Source: Oceanospirillales bacterium (lineage in GTDB: Bacteria > Pseudomonadota > Gammaproteobacteria > Pseudomonadales > Balneatricaceae). From it: a stretch of DNA of 64,000 nt. A model generated the notes under the pieces. That model did no database searches. It saw only the letters and a program-made list of their open reading frames with translations, and had not been told where the DNA came from. Position 1 is the first letter of the stretch; every line of letters begins with the position of its first letter. This document shows positions 45,862 through 53,935 of the stretch, in pieces. Location of the stretch: contig JAAEYW010000001.1 in NCBI GenBank assembly GCA_018223185.1, positions 310,001-374,000 on the forward strand, given 5' to 3'. The position numbers and the translations under genes were made by a program.

Positions 45862-46506
45862 ATGCTGAATATGAATTTTAATCAGCCCGTAAGTGTTGAT
45901 AGCCAGAAACTAAGCTGGGTTGCCAGTCCGATGCCTGGTGTCTGGCGAAAACCACTGGCCAGGGAGGATGCGGAAAAGGGCCATGCGACCAGTATCGTTC
46001 GTTATGATCCGGGCGCGTCTTTCTCGTCTCATGGCCACCCTGAAGGTGAAGAGATTCTGGTGCTGGAAGGAGTTTTTTCCGATCAGAGTGGTGACTATGC
46101 TGCCGGCACTTATTTTCGCAACCCGGAAGGATTCAGCCATGCACCTTTCAGTCGTGAAGGCTGCATAATCCTGGTGAAGCTGCATCAGTTCCAGTCGGAT
46201 GACCGGGCGCATCTGACTATTCAGACCGATACTGAATCGTGGTTTGATACGGGCCGTTCACTGCAGCGGCTGGATCTGCATCAGCATCACGCTGAACAGG
46301 TATTTATGCTGCGAAGTGACGCCGGAGCAGAACTGGATCTGAGTGACGCCAAGAAAGGGCTGGAGCTGTATGTGATTACCGGAGAGCTGCTTGAAAATAA
46401 TCACGCCTTTCAGCAGGGGTGCTGGATTCGCCGACCTCATGCCGACGGTCGTTATCGTTTAGGCTCAGATACCCAGGTGTGGATTAAAATCAACCATCTG
46501 CTCTGA
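45862..46506 (+). CDS. ChrR-like cupin domain protein
   Basis: A 214-residue double-cupin-like protein. The first half has the metal-binding cupin pattern (SFSSHGHPEGEEILVLEGVFSDQSGDYAAGTYFRNPEGFSHAP, with its two histidines and glutamate), as in the ChrR cupin that senses singlet oxygen; the second half is a weaker cupin (LHQHHAEQVFMLR...). There is no adjoining zinc-binding anti-sigma domain or ECF sigma gene. I set the start at the ATG at 45862 because CGGAG lies eight bases upstream. Its TGA is one base before the Nmad3 ATG, so the two genes are translationally coupled. Confidence 0.85.
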   Translation: MLNMNFNQPVSVDSQKLSWVASPMPGVWRKPLAREDAEKGHATSIVRYDPGASFSSHGHPEGEEILVLEGVFSDQSGDYAAGTYFRNPEGFSHAPFSREGCIILVKLHQFQSDDRAHLTIQTDTESWFDTGRSLQRLDLHQHHAEQVFMLRSDAGAELDLSDAKKGLELYVITGELLENNHAFQQGCWIRRPHADGRYRLGSDTQVWIKINHLL

Positions 46507-46507
46507 T

Positions 46508-47353
46508 ATGCGTATTATTTTCAGCCGCAAAGGGTTCGATTCCTCTTCGGGGGGCTGTCCCAGTCCTGTACTGCCCGATGGACGTTTACTTCCACTGCCT
46601 ATTCCTGATGCCAGATCAACGATCCGTTACCGGGATCTGCAGATGGAGGGCGTCAATGCCGGGCGTCTGGTGTCGCAACTGACCCGCTCCAGAGTCAAAA
46701 GCAGCCGTGGTGCTCATCTTGATCCCGATCTTCTGAAAGGGCATCTGCCAAGGCTCGTCGGCTGGCGTCCGCTGTTGGGGCAAACCGGATCGGCTCAGGG
46801 CCATCTGAGTAAGCAGGGTGTTCAGCCCGGAGATCTGTTTCTTTTCTTTGGTCTGTTCCGTGAGGCTGAAATTTATCAGCGTCGCTGGCGGTTTATACCT
46901 GGGACAACGGCCCGTCATCTGTTGTGGGGATGGTTACAGATCGACGAGATTGTGCATATTGATAGTCTGATTCCGGGAGAGCAGCCCTGGCTGAACTATC
47001 ATCCCCATCTGCACGGCCAGCCCGACAGCAATAACACCCTCTATCTGGCGCGTCAGTCTCTCTCACTGCCGGAGTTGAAACATATAGACGGCAGCGGAGT
47101 CTTCGGGCAGTTTGATCCACGATTGCAACTGACGCAACCGGGTTCAGATAAGCCCAGTGTGTGGCAGTTACCCGCGTGGTTTTACCCCGGGGATCGTCAG
47201 CCGCTCAGCTATCACCAGAAAGCTGAACGCTGGCAAATCAATCATTCTCACTGTCTGTTAAAAGCGGTGGCCCGGGGGCAGGAGTTTGTGTTGCAGGCCG
47301 ATCACTATCCGCAATCTGCTGCATGGCTTTCTCAATTGTTGATGTTGCCCTGA
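46508..47353 (+). CDS. Nmad3 (nucleotide modification-associated domain 3) protein
   Basis: A 281-residue protein starting RIIFSRKGFDSSSGGCPSPV followed by LPDGRLLPLPIPD, the hallmark of the Nmad3 family; RSRVKSSRGAHLDPDL, GDLFLFFGLFREAE, ARHLLWGWLQIDEI and HPHLHGQ...NNTLYLA are further family-like stretches. Nmad3 was described near predicted nucleic-acid base-modifying enzymes, and its own activity is not established. Here it is coupled to a ChrR-like cupin and there is no base-modifying gene in the window. It ends 18 bp from a convergent AraC gene. A GGTTCGATTCC at 46534 is coding, not a tRNA. Confidence 0.75.
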   Translation: MRIIFSRKGFDSSSGGCPSPVLPDGRLLPLPIPDARSTIRYRDLQMEGVNAGRLVSQLTRSRVKSSRGAHLDPDLLKGHLPRLVGWRPLLGQTGSAQGHLSKQGVQPGDLFLFFGLFREAEIYQRRWRFIPGTTARHLLWGWLQIDEIVHIDSLIPGEQPWLNYHPHLHGQPDSNNTLYLARQSLSLPELKHIDGSGVFGQFDPRLQLTQPGSDKPSVWQLPAWFYPGDRQPLSYHQKAERWQINHSHCLLKAVARGQEFVLQADHYPQSAAWLSQLLMLP

Positions 47354-47371
47354 CGTTTACACGCAGTGTTC

Positions 47372-48175
47372 TCAGCGTTTCATTTTTCGGGCATTACCAG
47401 GGGTGATATTGAAATAGCGCTTGAACGCCCGGGAGAAACTCGATACGTCAGAAAAACCCAGTTCATCTGCCAGAACGCCCTGCGGTATATCGCTGTTTTG
47501 CAACAGAAAGCGGGCCCGGTGCATACGCCGGGACATAATATATTGTTGAGGAGTCTGGCAAAGCTCTTTCTGGCAGAGGTAGTAAAAATGGCTTTCACTC
47601 AGATTCAGGATGTTAGCCAGTTCCAGATTGCCCGGAGGACAGGATAAGCGCCGATCAATATAGCTGTTGAGTCTGCTGCGGTTGAGTCGGGAGTTTTTAC
47701 TGTCTATCACTGGCGTAGCTGAATATTGCTGACATAGCTGAGTGATAAACAGGGTAATAAGCTGACAATTGATCTGGTAGCGGCTTTGCTGACTGATCCG
47801 CTGGTCACTCAGGGCCAGTTGGCTGGCGGCGAAATCCAGCATTGGTAACATCTGTGGGGAGAGGGTGATGAACTCCGGATGTTGCAGTATGGTCTCTTTA
47901 AAGGAGATATTGCAGCTTTGCTCCAGCGCCTGAATAAAGGGGTCAAATGGTGCCAGATCAATTACCAGCAGCTCACTTGCTTCACTCAGACCACTGAACA
48001 GGTGGGTCTCTCCGTCGGGAGCAATCGCCAGTGTGCCAGAGGATATCTGTCCGCTCTCCCGGGCGAACTCGCACTCCATCCTGCCATTCAGTCCTATCAG
48101 AATCTGAGCGAAGTCATGTAGATGCTCACCGCTTTGACGGGCGATCAGATTACGACGGGCCTGGCTCTCTTTCAT
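47372..48175 (-). CDS. AraC family transcriptional regulator
   Basis: A 267-residue regulator with an N-terminal cupin-like effector domain (about 10-150) and a C-terminal AraC double helix-turn-helix (NLELANILNLSESHFYYLCQKELCQTPQQYIMSRRMHRARFLLQNSDIPQGVLADELGFSDVSSFSRAFKRYFNITPGNARK). It is divergent from the ornithine-cyclodeaminase-family and oxidase genes across 126 bp, with a triple CTGAGT-type repeat between them, so it is the likely activator of that pair. The effector is probably an amino acid related to their substrate. Confidence 0.9.
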   Translation of the reverse strand: MKESQARRNLIARQSGEHLHDFAQILIGLNGRMECEFARESGQISSGTLAIAPDGETHLFSGLSEASELLVIDLAPFDPFIQALEQSCNISFKETILQHPEFITLSPQMLPMLDFAASQLALSDQRISQQSRYQINCQLITLFITQLCQQYSATPVIDSKNSRLNRSRLNSYIDRRLSCPPGNLELANILNLSESHFYYLCQKELCQTPQQYIMSRRMHRARFLLQNSDIPQGVLADELGFSDVSSFSRAFKRYFNITPGNARKMKR

Positions 48176-48213
48176 AGATGGGTTTTCCGGGTTAAATCGA
48201 TATGCTCCAGAGT

Positions 48214-48240
48214 CTGAGTCAAAAACTCAGTAGCCTGAGT
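48214..48240. promoter_or_regulatory. Candidate AraC operator: CTGAGT repeats
   Basis: Three CTGAGT hexamers, the middle one inverted (CTGAGT-N5-ACTCAG-N4-CTGAGT), sit mid-way between the divergent AraC and OCD genes. The spacing of about 21 bp between the outer copies fits AraC-type half sites. Confidence 0.5.
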
Positions 48241-48301
48241 TAACTTCTGGGCCTTGTTTCCGTCTAAGATTACTTAAAACCGGAAAATAAGAGAAGCTGT
48301 T

Positions 48302-49261
48302 ATGCAACTGAACGCTATTCAGGTCCGTGAAGCGCTGCCATGGGATCGACTGATCGAAGCACTCAATGACATTTTTACTCAACAGGTTTATGCCCCTGTG
48401 CGCCATCATCATAGTATCAATGTGCCGAATGAGCCTCAGGCGACCCTGCTGCTGATGCCCGCCTGGCTGGAGGGCGAGTATCTCGGCGTTAAGCTGGTGA
48501 ATGTTTTTCCGGGCAATAACCGTCACGGACTGCCGGGCCTTAACAGCAATTATATTCTGTCTTCGGGTCAAACCGGAGAGCCGCTGGCTCAGCTGGATGC
48601 CAATGAGCTGACCGCGCGGCGAACCGCGGCGGCGTCAGCGATGGCGTCCGGTTTTCTCTCCCGCGAAGATGCTTCCGATCTGCTGATGGTTGGTGCAGGA
48701 CGCATGGCACGATACCTGATACCTGCGCATATGAGTGTCAGGCCGATTCGTAAAGTCACTGTATGGAATCGTAATGAAGCTGAAGCAATCAGGCTGGCAG
48801 ATGAACTGAAAGCTCAGGGAGTCGATGCAGAAGTGTGTCCCCTCAATGAGCTCGAGTTCGCCGCGAACAGGGCCGATATCATCAGCTGTGCAACACTCTC
48901 GACTACGCCGCTGATTAAGGGTGAGTGGCTGAAGCCCGGAGCACATCTTGATCTGGTGGGCAGTTTTACCCCCACAATGCGCGAAACCGATAACGTTGCG
49001 ATGCAGCGATGTGCGGTGTTTGTTGATGTGCGCGCAGGTGCCCTGAGTGAAACCGGAGACCTGATCATCCCGATCAAAGAAGGCGCAATCACAGAGGATA
49101 GCGTCGTCGCCGAGTTTACCGATCTGTGTAATGGTCGTCACCAGGGACGTGCAGGGCTGGAAGACCCAAAAAACGCTATTAGCCTGTTTAAATCGGTAGG
49201 CGATTCCCGTGAAGATCTCGCTGCGGCAATACTGGCTTATCAGCAGTCTGTTGAAGTCTGA
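48302..49261 (+). CDS. Ornithine cyclodeaminase / mu-crystallin family protein
   Basis: A 319-residue NAD(P)-binding protein of the OCD family: TARRTAAASAMASGFLSREDASDLLMVGAGRMARYLIPAH and GEWLKPGAHLDLVGSFTPTMRETD are typical. Members include true ornithine cyclodeaminase and delta1-pyrroline-2-carboxylate reductases. Since it is followed 48 bp later by a DadA-like FAD oxidase, reduction of a cyclic imino acid released by that oxidase is the most coherent role, but not proven by sequence. AAGAGAAGCTGTT precedes the ATG. Confidence 0.88.
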   Translation: MQLNAIQVREALPWDRLIEALNDIFTQQVYAPVRHHHSINVPNEPQATLLLMPAWLEGEYLGVKLVNVFPGNNRHGLPGLNSNYILSSGQTGEPLAQLDANELTARRTAAASAMASGFLSREDASDLLMVGAGRMARYLIPAHMSVRPIRKVTVWNRNEAEAIRLADELKAQGVDAEVCPLNELEFAANRADIISCATLSTTPLIKGEWLKPGAHLDLVGSFTPTMRETDNVAMQRCAVFVDVRAGALSETGDLIIPIKEGAITEDSVVAEFTDLCNGRHQGRAGLEDPKNAISLFKSVGDSREDLAAAILAYQQSVEV

Positions 49262-49309
49262 GTTGATGCTGGCTTAGCAGATGCTCGTTACAGTGTAAGG
49301 AAAATACGG

Positions 49310-50587
49310 ATGGCAGTGTCAGAAATAGATCAGAAAGTGGGTGAGAGCATTACGACGGTTGCTGTTATTGGCGCAGGCGTCGTCGGCTTGTGCTGCGCCC
49401 TTGAAGCTCAGAGAAAGGGGTACCGGGTTATCCTGTTTGATCGCGATGAAGCGGGCTTGGGAGCTTCATTTGGTAATGCAGGCTATCTGGCGACTGAACT
49501 GATTGAGCCGCTTTCAAATCCGCAAACCCTGCGTTCAGCACTGTCTCTGTGGTTAAATCCGAAAGGACCACTATTTTTGCCGCTGCAATACTTTTCGCGC
49601 ATCGTGCCCTGGCTGCTCCGGTTTGTCGGCGCATCGGCTCCTGAAGCGCTGCGGCGGAGTCGCACAGGGCTGATTCAGTTAAACAGAGAAGCGATTGCTG
49701 CCTGGCAGCGCTGTCTGGAAGATATTGGTGCCTCTGAGCAGATTGTAAAGTCCGGTTATCTGCTGGTATGGGAATCGGCCGATAAAATTGATGCTGCTCG
49801 TCAGCATCAGGCATGGTTACGTGAAAACCGTATTGAAACAGAACTTGTCCAGGGTGAACGACTGGCAGAGCTGGAACCTGAGCTGGCTAAGACAGTGAAT
49901 CATGCACTGTTTTTCCCGGACGCCTGTCGGGTCAGGGAGCCTTACCTGCTGTGCAAACGGCTGTTTGCCGCTTTTATCGATCGTGGGGGAGAATTTATTC
50001 AGCAGAGGGTTACGCAGGTCCGACCGTCAGGTCACAGGGTCACTGTCTCAACCGAATTGCAGGATTACAGCTACGACAATGTGATGATCTGCGCAGGGGC
50101 CTGGAGTAAAGCGCTGCTGAGTGATATGGGGATTAACGTGCCGCTGGAAGCTGAGCGGGGCTATCATCTGACTATCCCCGCAGCCGGTTCGATGCTCAGA
50201 CATCCGATAGGCTCGGCTGAACGACGCTTTGTCATGGGGCCGCTGGACAGTGGTTTACGGGTGGTGGGTATGACCGAGCTGGGTGGTCTGAAGCTTTCGC
50301 CTGTTAAAGGCCGTTTCGATGTGCTCAGCTATCATAGCAGCCAGCTGCTGCCAGGCCTCAAAAATCAGGGGCTGGACGTCAGCGAGTGGATGGGACACCG
50401 GCCTACACTGCCGGACTCACTGCCGGTGATTGATCAGCATCCGCAATATCCTCAGGTTGTGTTTGCCTTTGGCAATCAGCATCTGGGTTTAACGCAGGCT
50501 GCGGTTACCGCTGAACTGGCATTAAAACTGATGCAGAACGAGGCCTCCAGTATCGATATGAACGCATTTAAGGTGAGCCGGTTTTGA
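49310..50587 (+). CDS. FAD-dependent D-amino acid dehydrogenase-like oxidoreductase
   Basis: A 425-residue DAO/DadA-type flavoenzyme. The FAD dinucleotide motif GAGVVG (21-26) is followed by FDRDEAGLGASFGNAGYLA, and near the end AFGNQHLGLTQAAVTAELAL closes the fold. It should oxidise a D- or cyclic amino acid such as D-proline or hydroxyproline; DadA proper is less likely given the OCD partner. The pair could isomerise a D-amino acid to its L-form by oxidation and re-reduction. AAGGAAAATACGG precedes the ATG. A terminator follows. Confidence 0.87.
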   Translation: MAVSEIDQKVGESITTVAVIGAGVVGLCCALEAQRKGYRVILFDRDEAGLGASFGNAGYLATELIEPLSNPQTLRSALSLWLNPKGPLFLPLQYFSRIVPWLLRFVGASAPEALRRSRTGLIQLNREAIAAWQRCLEDIGASEQIVKSGYLLVWESADKIDAARQHQAWLRENRIETELVQGERLAELEPELAKTVNHALFFPDACRVREPYLLCKRLFAAFIDRGGEFIQQRVTQVRPSGHRVTVSTELQDYSYDNVMICAGAWSKALLSDMGINVPLEAERGYHLTIPAAGSMLRHPIGSAERRFVMGPLDSGLRVVGMTELGGLKLSPVKGRFDVLSYHSSQLLPGLKNQGLDVSEWMGHRPTLPDSLPVIDQHPQYPQVVFAFGNQHLGLTQAAVTAELALKLMQNEASSIDMNAFKVSRF

Positions 50588-50644
50588 GTCGATAGCTGAA
50601 GTTTTCCCGTTCAATATGGATTCAGTTCTCAAACTGATCTACCA

Positions 50645-50674
50645 ACAAAAGGGGCGCTTGTTGCGCCCTTTTGT
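50645..50674 (+). terminator. Intrinsic terminator after the DadA-like gene
   Basis: ACAAAAGGGGCGC pairs with GCGCCCTTTTGT with one bulged G and loop TTGTT; the stem itself carries the T-run. Confidence 0.75.
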
Positions 50675-50746
50675 CTATTCATTCATTAAATTTCATACAA
50701 CTGTAACCATTTATAACTTGCAGAAGGATCTGTATTTTTTATATAT

Positions 50747-50759
50747 TGACGAATCGTCA
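50747..50759. promoter_or_regulatory. TetR operator palindrome, copy 1
   Basis: TGACGAATCGTCA, a 13-bp palindrome apart from its centre, directly after a TATATT -10-like element and 17 bp before the tetR ATG. The same palindrome recurs upstream of the RND gene. Confidence 0.75.
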
Positions 50760-50775
50760 TTTATTAAGGTTATGT

Positions 50776-51516
50776 ATGAGTCCGCGTCAGATAGATACTC
50801 AAACCCGTCAGGACCGAGAGCAGGAACTGCTGGATGCTGCAATGAAACTGATCAGCGACCAGGGGGTAGAAGGGCTGACAATGGATAAGCTGGTGGGGTC
50901 GGTGCCTTATTCAAAAGGTACTGTATATGGTCATTTCAGCGGCAAAGAGGATCTGCTGCTGGGACTGTGTAACCGCGGAATGGCGCTGTTAATCAGCATG
51001 TTCAAACGGGCTGAATTATTTGAAGGTGCCACCCGGGAACGACTGCTGGCCTGGCTCTTCGGTTATCAGCTGTATGCCCGTCTGTACCCCATGTTCTTTA
51101 TGCTGGTTATCACCGCTAAATCACCGGGCGTGGCTGAAAAAGCATCTGAACGGCAGCGTGAAAAACATATTCAGCTCCAGGCGGCCCTGAGTGGCGGGTT
51201 GCTTGGGCTTATTCAGCAGGCGCTGGAATCTGGTGAATGTGGTAATCCTTTGAACATGACTGCAGAACAGATCGCTTTTGCTAACTGGTCAGCATCGTTC
51301 GGCTCAATCTCTTTACTCAGTAAAGGTGCCGATAAATGCAATATCCGGGCAGAGCTGATGTTAGAGGAATCCCTGTTGATGAATGTGAGTCTTGTTCTGG
51401 ATGGTTTGAACTGGTCTCCGTTATCTTCAGAGTTTGATTACAACCCGGTTCTTGAACGTATCCGTCGTGAGATTTTTGCTGACGAAATTGAAGCGTTAAG
51501 GGCCGAAAAGAATTAA
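50776..51516 (+). CDS. TetR family repressor of the RND cassette
   Basis: A 246-residue TetR regulator. The helix-turn-helix is at about 14-60 (REQELLDAAMKLISDQGVEGLTMDKLVGSVPYSKGTVYGHFSGKEDLLLGL). I set the start at the ATG at 50776 (AAGG upstream), since a longer start would overlap the operator. The C-terminal part is all-helical and has no recognisable ligand signature. Matching 13-bp palindromes before it and before the next gene suggest that it represses both itself and the cassette. A hairpin with T-run separates the two transcription units. Confidence 0.9.
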   Translation: MSPRQIDTQTRQDREQELLDAAMKLISDQGVEGLTMDKLVGSVPYSKGTVYGHFSGKEDLLLGLCNRGMALLISMFKRAELFEGATRERLLAWLFGYQLYARLYPMFFMLVITAKSPGVAEKASERQREKHIQLQAALSGGLLGLIQQALESGECGNPLNMTAEQIAFANWSASFGSISLLSKGADKCNIRAELMLEESLLMNVSLVLDGLNWSPLSSEFDYNPVLERIRREIFADEIEALRAEKN

Positions 51517-51541
51517 GTAAGGGAGTTGCAGCCGCTACTGA

Positions 51542-51576
51542 GGCTGTCAATTAGCAGGCGGCACAGCCGTTTTTTT
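51542..51576 (+). terminator. Weak intrinsic terminator after tetR
   Basis: GGCTGT pairs with ACAGCC across a 15-base loop and is followed by T7; it precedes the promoter of the RND gene. Confidence 0.5.
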
Positions 51577-51586
51577 ATTATAACAC

Positions 51587-51599
51587 TGACGATTCGTCA
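51587..51599. promoter_or_regulatory. TetR operator palindrome, copy 2
   Basis: TGACGATTCGTCA, the copy-1 palindrome with the other central base, directly after a TATTATAAC -10-like region and 14 bp before the RND gene ATG. Confidence 0.75.
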
Positions 51600-51613
51600 C
51601 TAAAGGCATCACG

Positions 51614-53935
51614 ATGAAGGATAAATTGTTTGCTGTAGTTTTACGTCACCCGGTCTTAATATTGCTGGCCTGTCTCGTGTTGACCGTTATCGCAACGGCC
51701 GGCGCAAAGAATCTGGTTTTTAAGAGTGATTACCGGGTATTTTTTAGTGAAGAGAACCCGCAGTTAGTTGCTTATGAGTCGATCCAGAACATCTTTAATA
51801 AGAGTGATAATGTCGCTTTTATTGTGATTCCGGCCAACGGCGATATCTATACCTCTGAACATCTGCAACTGCTTAACCAGATTACCACCGATGCCTGGCA
51901 GATTCCCTACTCAACACGGGTCGACTCGGTAACTAACTATCAGCATACCTGGGCGGACGAGGACGATATGATCGTCGAGGATCTGGTGACTGAAGGTCAG
52001 CCGCTGGACCGCTCTGCTCTCGATCGGATACGGGAGATTGTTAACACCGAGCCGATACTGTTAAACAAAATTGCGTCTGTTAAGGGACAGGTGTCTCTGG
52101 TGAATGTCACCGTGCAGCTGCCAATGATCGATCCGGTGGCTGAAGTCCCGGAGGTTGTTGCTAAAGTTCGTGAAATTCAGCAGAAGTATATGGCGGAAAA
52201 TCCAGGGCTTGAGATCAAGCTGTCCGGCATCGTGATGATGAACAACAGTTTTGCCGAGTCTGCACTGAAAGATAACGCCACGCTGATTCCCATTATGTTT
52301 GGCGTGGTTGTGCTGACAATGCTGTTTCTGCTGCGTACTTTCAGCGGCACCCTGTCGACGGTGATTATTATTGCCGCCAGCATTATGGCTGCGATGGGGA
52401 TGGCTGGCTGGAGCGGGATGTTTCTCACCGGGCCGTCGGCCAGTGCGCCGACCATGATTCTGACTCTGGCAGTAGCCGACTGTATCCATATTCTCAGCAC
52501 CATGTTTTATGAGATGCGCCGGGGTGTCGCCAAGCGGGCTGCGCTGCTGGATAGTCTGCGGATTAACTTTCAGCCGGTGATGCTGACCAGTGTGACCACA
52601 GCGATCGGTTTTCTCAGCATGAACTTCTCCGATTCTCCGCCATTCCGTGATCTGGGTAACATTGTTGCTGTGGGTGTGATGCTGGCGTTTGTGTTCTCAG
52701 TCACACTGTTTCCGGCGCTGCTGATGGTATTGCCGGTTCGGGTAAAGGAAACCAAAGAGGATGATCGTGACTGGACCCGTTCGCTGGCGGCTTTTGTGAC
52801 TGCAAAGCGCCGTATTCTGCTACCGGGTATGAGCGTCTTGATGTTGCTGTTGATTGGGTTTTTGCCAATGAACCAGCTGAATGATGATTTTGTGAAGTAT
52901 TTTGATACCTCTGTGCCGTTTCGTCAGGCGACTGATTACATGCAGGATAACCTCTCGGGTATGACCCTGATGGAGATCTCCGTCGATTCAGGTGAGTCCA
53001 GCGGCATCAATGATCCTGCTTTTCTGAAGACGCTGGGGGAGTTCAGTGACTGGCTGCGGGCTCAGCCGGAAACCGATCATGTCAGCACCCTGACAGATAC
53101 CCTGAAACGGCTGAATAAAAATATGCACGGGGATGATCAGAGCTATTATCGTCTGCCCGAAGATCGCGAGCTGTCGGCCCAATATCTGCTGCTCTATGAG
53201 ATGTCTCTGCCCTATGGCCTGGATCTGAATAATCAGCTTAACGTGGATAAATCTTCAGTGCGGGTGGTGGGTACATTTAAAAATCTCACCAGTAATGAGC
53301 TGGTATCGCTGGAAGAGCGGGTGCAGGACTGGTTTGCCAGCCATGCCAGCGAATATCAGGTGATGACCACCGGCCCTAACCTGATGTTTGCCCATATCAG
53401 TCAGCGCAATATCAAAAGTATGTTATTGGGGATCGCGCTGGCACTGGTGCTGATCTCCCTGTTGCTGGGCCTGGCACTGCGTTCCCTCCGCTTTGGCCTG
53501 ATCTCTCTGCTGCCTAATCTGGCGCCGGCAGCGATGGGGTTCGGTTTGTGGTATCTGATTGATGGACAGGTGGGACTGGGGCTCTCAGTTGTTGCAGGCA
53601 TGACGCTGGGTATTGTGGTCGATGATACAGTACATTTTCTGAGTAAATATCTGTACGCCCGTCGCCACCGTGGTGCCGATTCTGTCGCGGCAGTTCAGTA
53701 CGCCTTTGGCAGTGTGGGCCGGGCGCTCTGGGTTACGACATTTGTACTGGTGTGCGGTTTCATGGTGCTGGCGCAATCCAGCTTTAAACTGAATGCCGAT
53801 ATGGGGTTCCTGACGGCGCTGACAATTCTGATTGCGCTGGTCGTCGATTTCCTCTTTTTGCCGCCGCTGTTGATGATGTTCGATAAAACTAAAATTGATG
53901 CACCCGCCAAAACCGTACAAGGAGTTCAACGATGA
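51614..53935 (+). CDS. RND superfamily (MMPL/HAE3-type) membrane transporter
   Basis: A 773-residue RND protein of the MMPL/HAE3 type: two repeats, each a membrane segment, large periplasmic loop and five more segments. Typical stretches are VFKSDYRVFFSEENPQ, LAVADCIHILSTMFYEMRRG, MTSVTTAIGFLSMNFSDSPPFRDLG in repeat one, and GMTLGIVVDDTVHFLSKYL in repeat two (DD is the likely proton relay). Members move lipids, hopanoids or hydrophobic compounds. Its last 4 bp overlap the next gene's start (ATGA). It is the first gene of a three-gene cassette controlled by the TetR upstream. Confidence 0.92.
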   Translation: MKDKLFAVVLRHPVLILLACLVLTVIATAGAKNLVFKSDYRVFFSEENPQLVAYESIQNIFNKSDNVAFIVIPANGDIYTSEHLQLLNQITTDAWQIPYSTRVDSVTNYQHTWADEDDMIVEDLVTEGQPLDRSALDRIREIVNTEPILLNKIASVKGQVSLVNVTVQLPMIDPVAEVPEVVAKVREIQQKYMAENPGLEIKLSGIVMMNNSFAESALKDNATLIPIMFGVVVLTMLFLLRTFSGTLSTVIIIAASIMAAMGMAGWSGMFLTGPSASAPTMILTLAVADCIHILSTMFYEMRRGVAKRAALLDSLRINFQPVMLTSVTTAIGFLSMNFSDSPPFRDLGNIVAVGVMLAFVFSVTLFPALLMVLPVRVKETKEDDRDWTRSLAAFVTAKRRILLPGMSVLMLLLIGFLPMNQLNDDFVKYFDTSVPFRQATDYMQDNLSGMTLMEISVDSGESSGINDPAFLKTLGEFSDWLRAQPETDHVSTLTDTLKRLNKNMHGDDQSYYRLPEDRELSAQYLLLYEMSLPYGLDLNNQLNVDKSSVRVVGTFKNLTSNELVSLEERVQDWFASHASEYQVMTTGPNLMFAHISQRNIKSMLLGIALALVLISLLLGLALRSLRFGLISLLPNLAPAAMGFGLWYLIDGQVGLGLSVVAGMTLGIVVDDTVHFLSKYLYARRHRGADSVAAVQYAFGSVGRALWVTTFVLVCGFMVLAQSSFKLNADMGFLTALTILIALVVDFLFLPPLLMMFDKTKIDAPAKTVQGVQR

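Noticed and set aside
46534-46545. GGTTCGATTCC-like T-loop of a tRNA
   Set aside because: It codes for the conserved KGFDSS part of the Nmad3 protein and no acceptor or anticodon stem can be formed around it.
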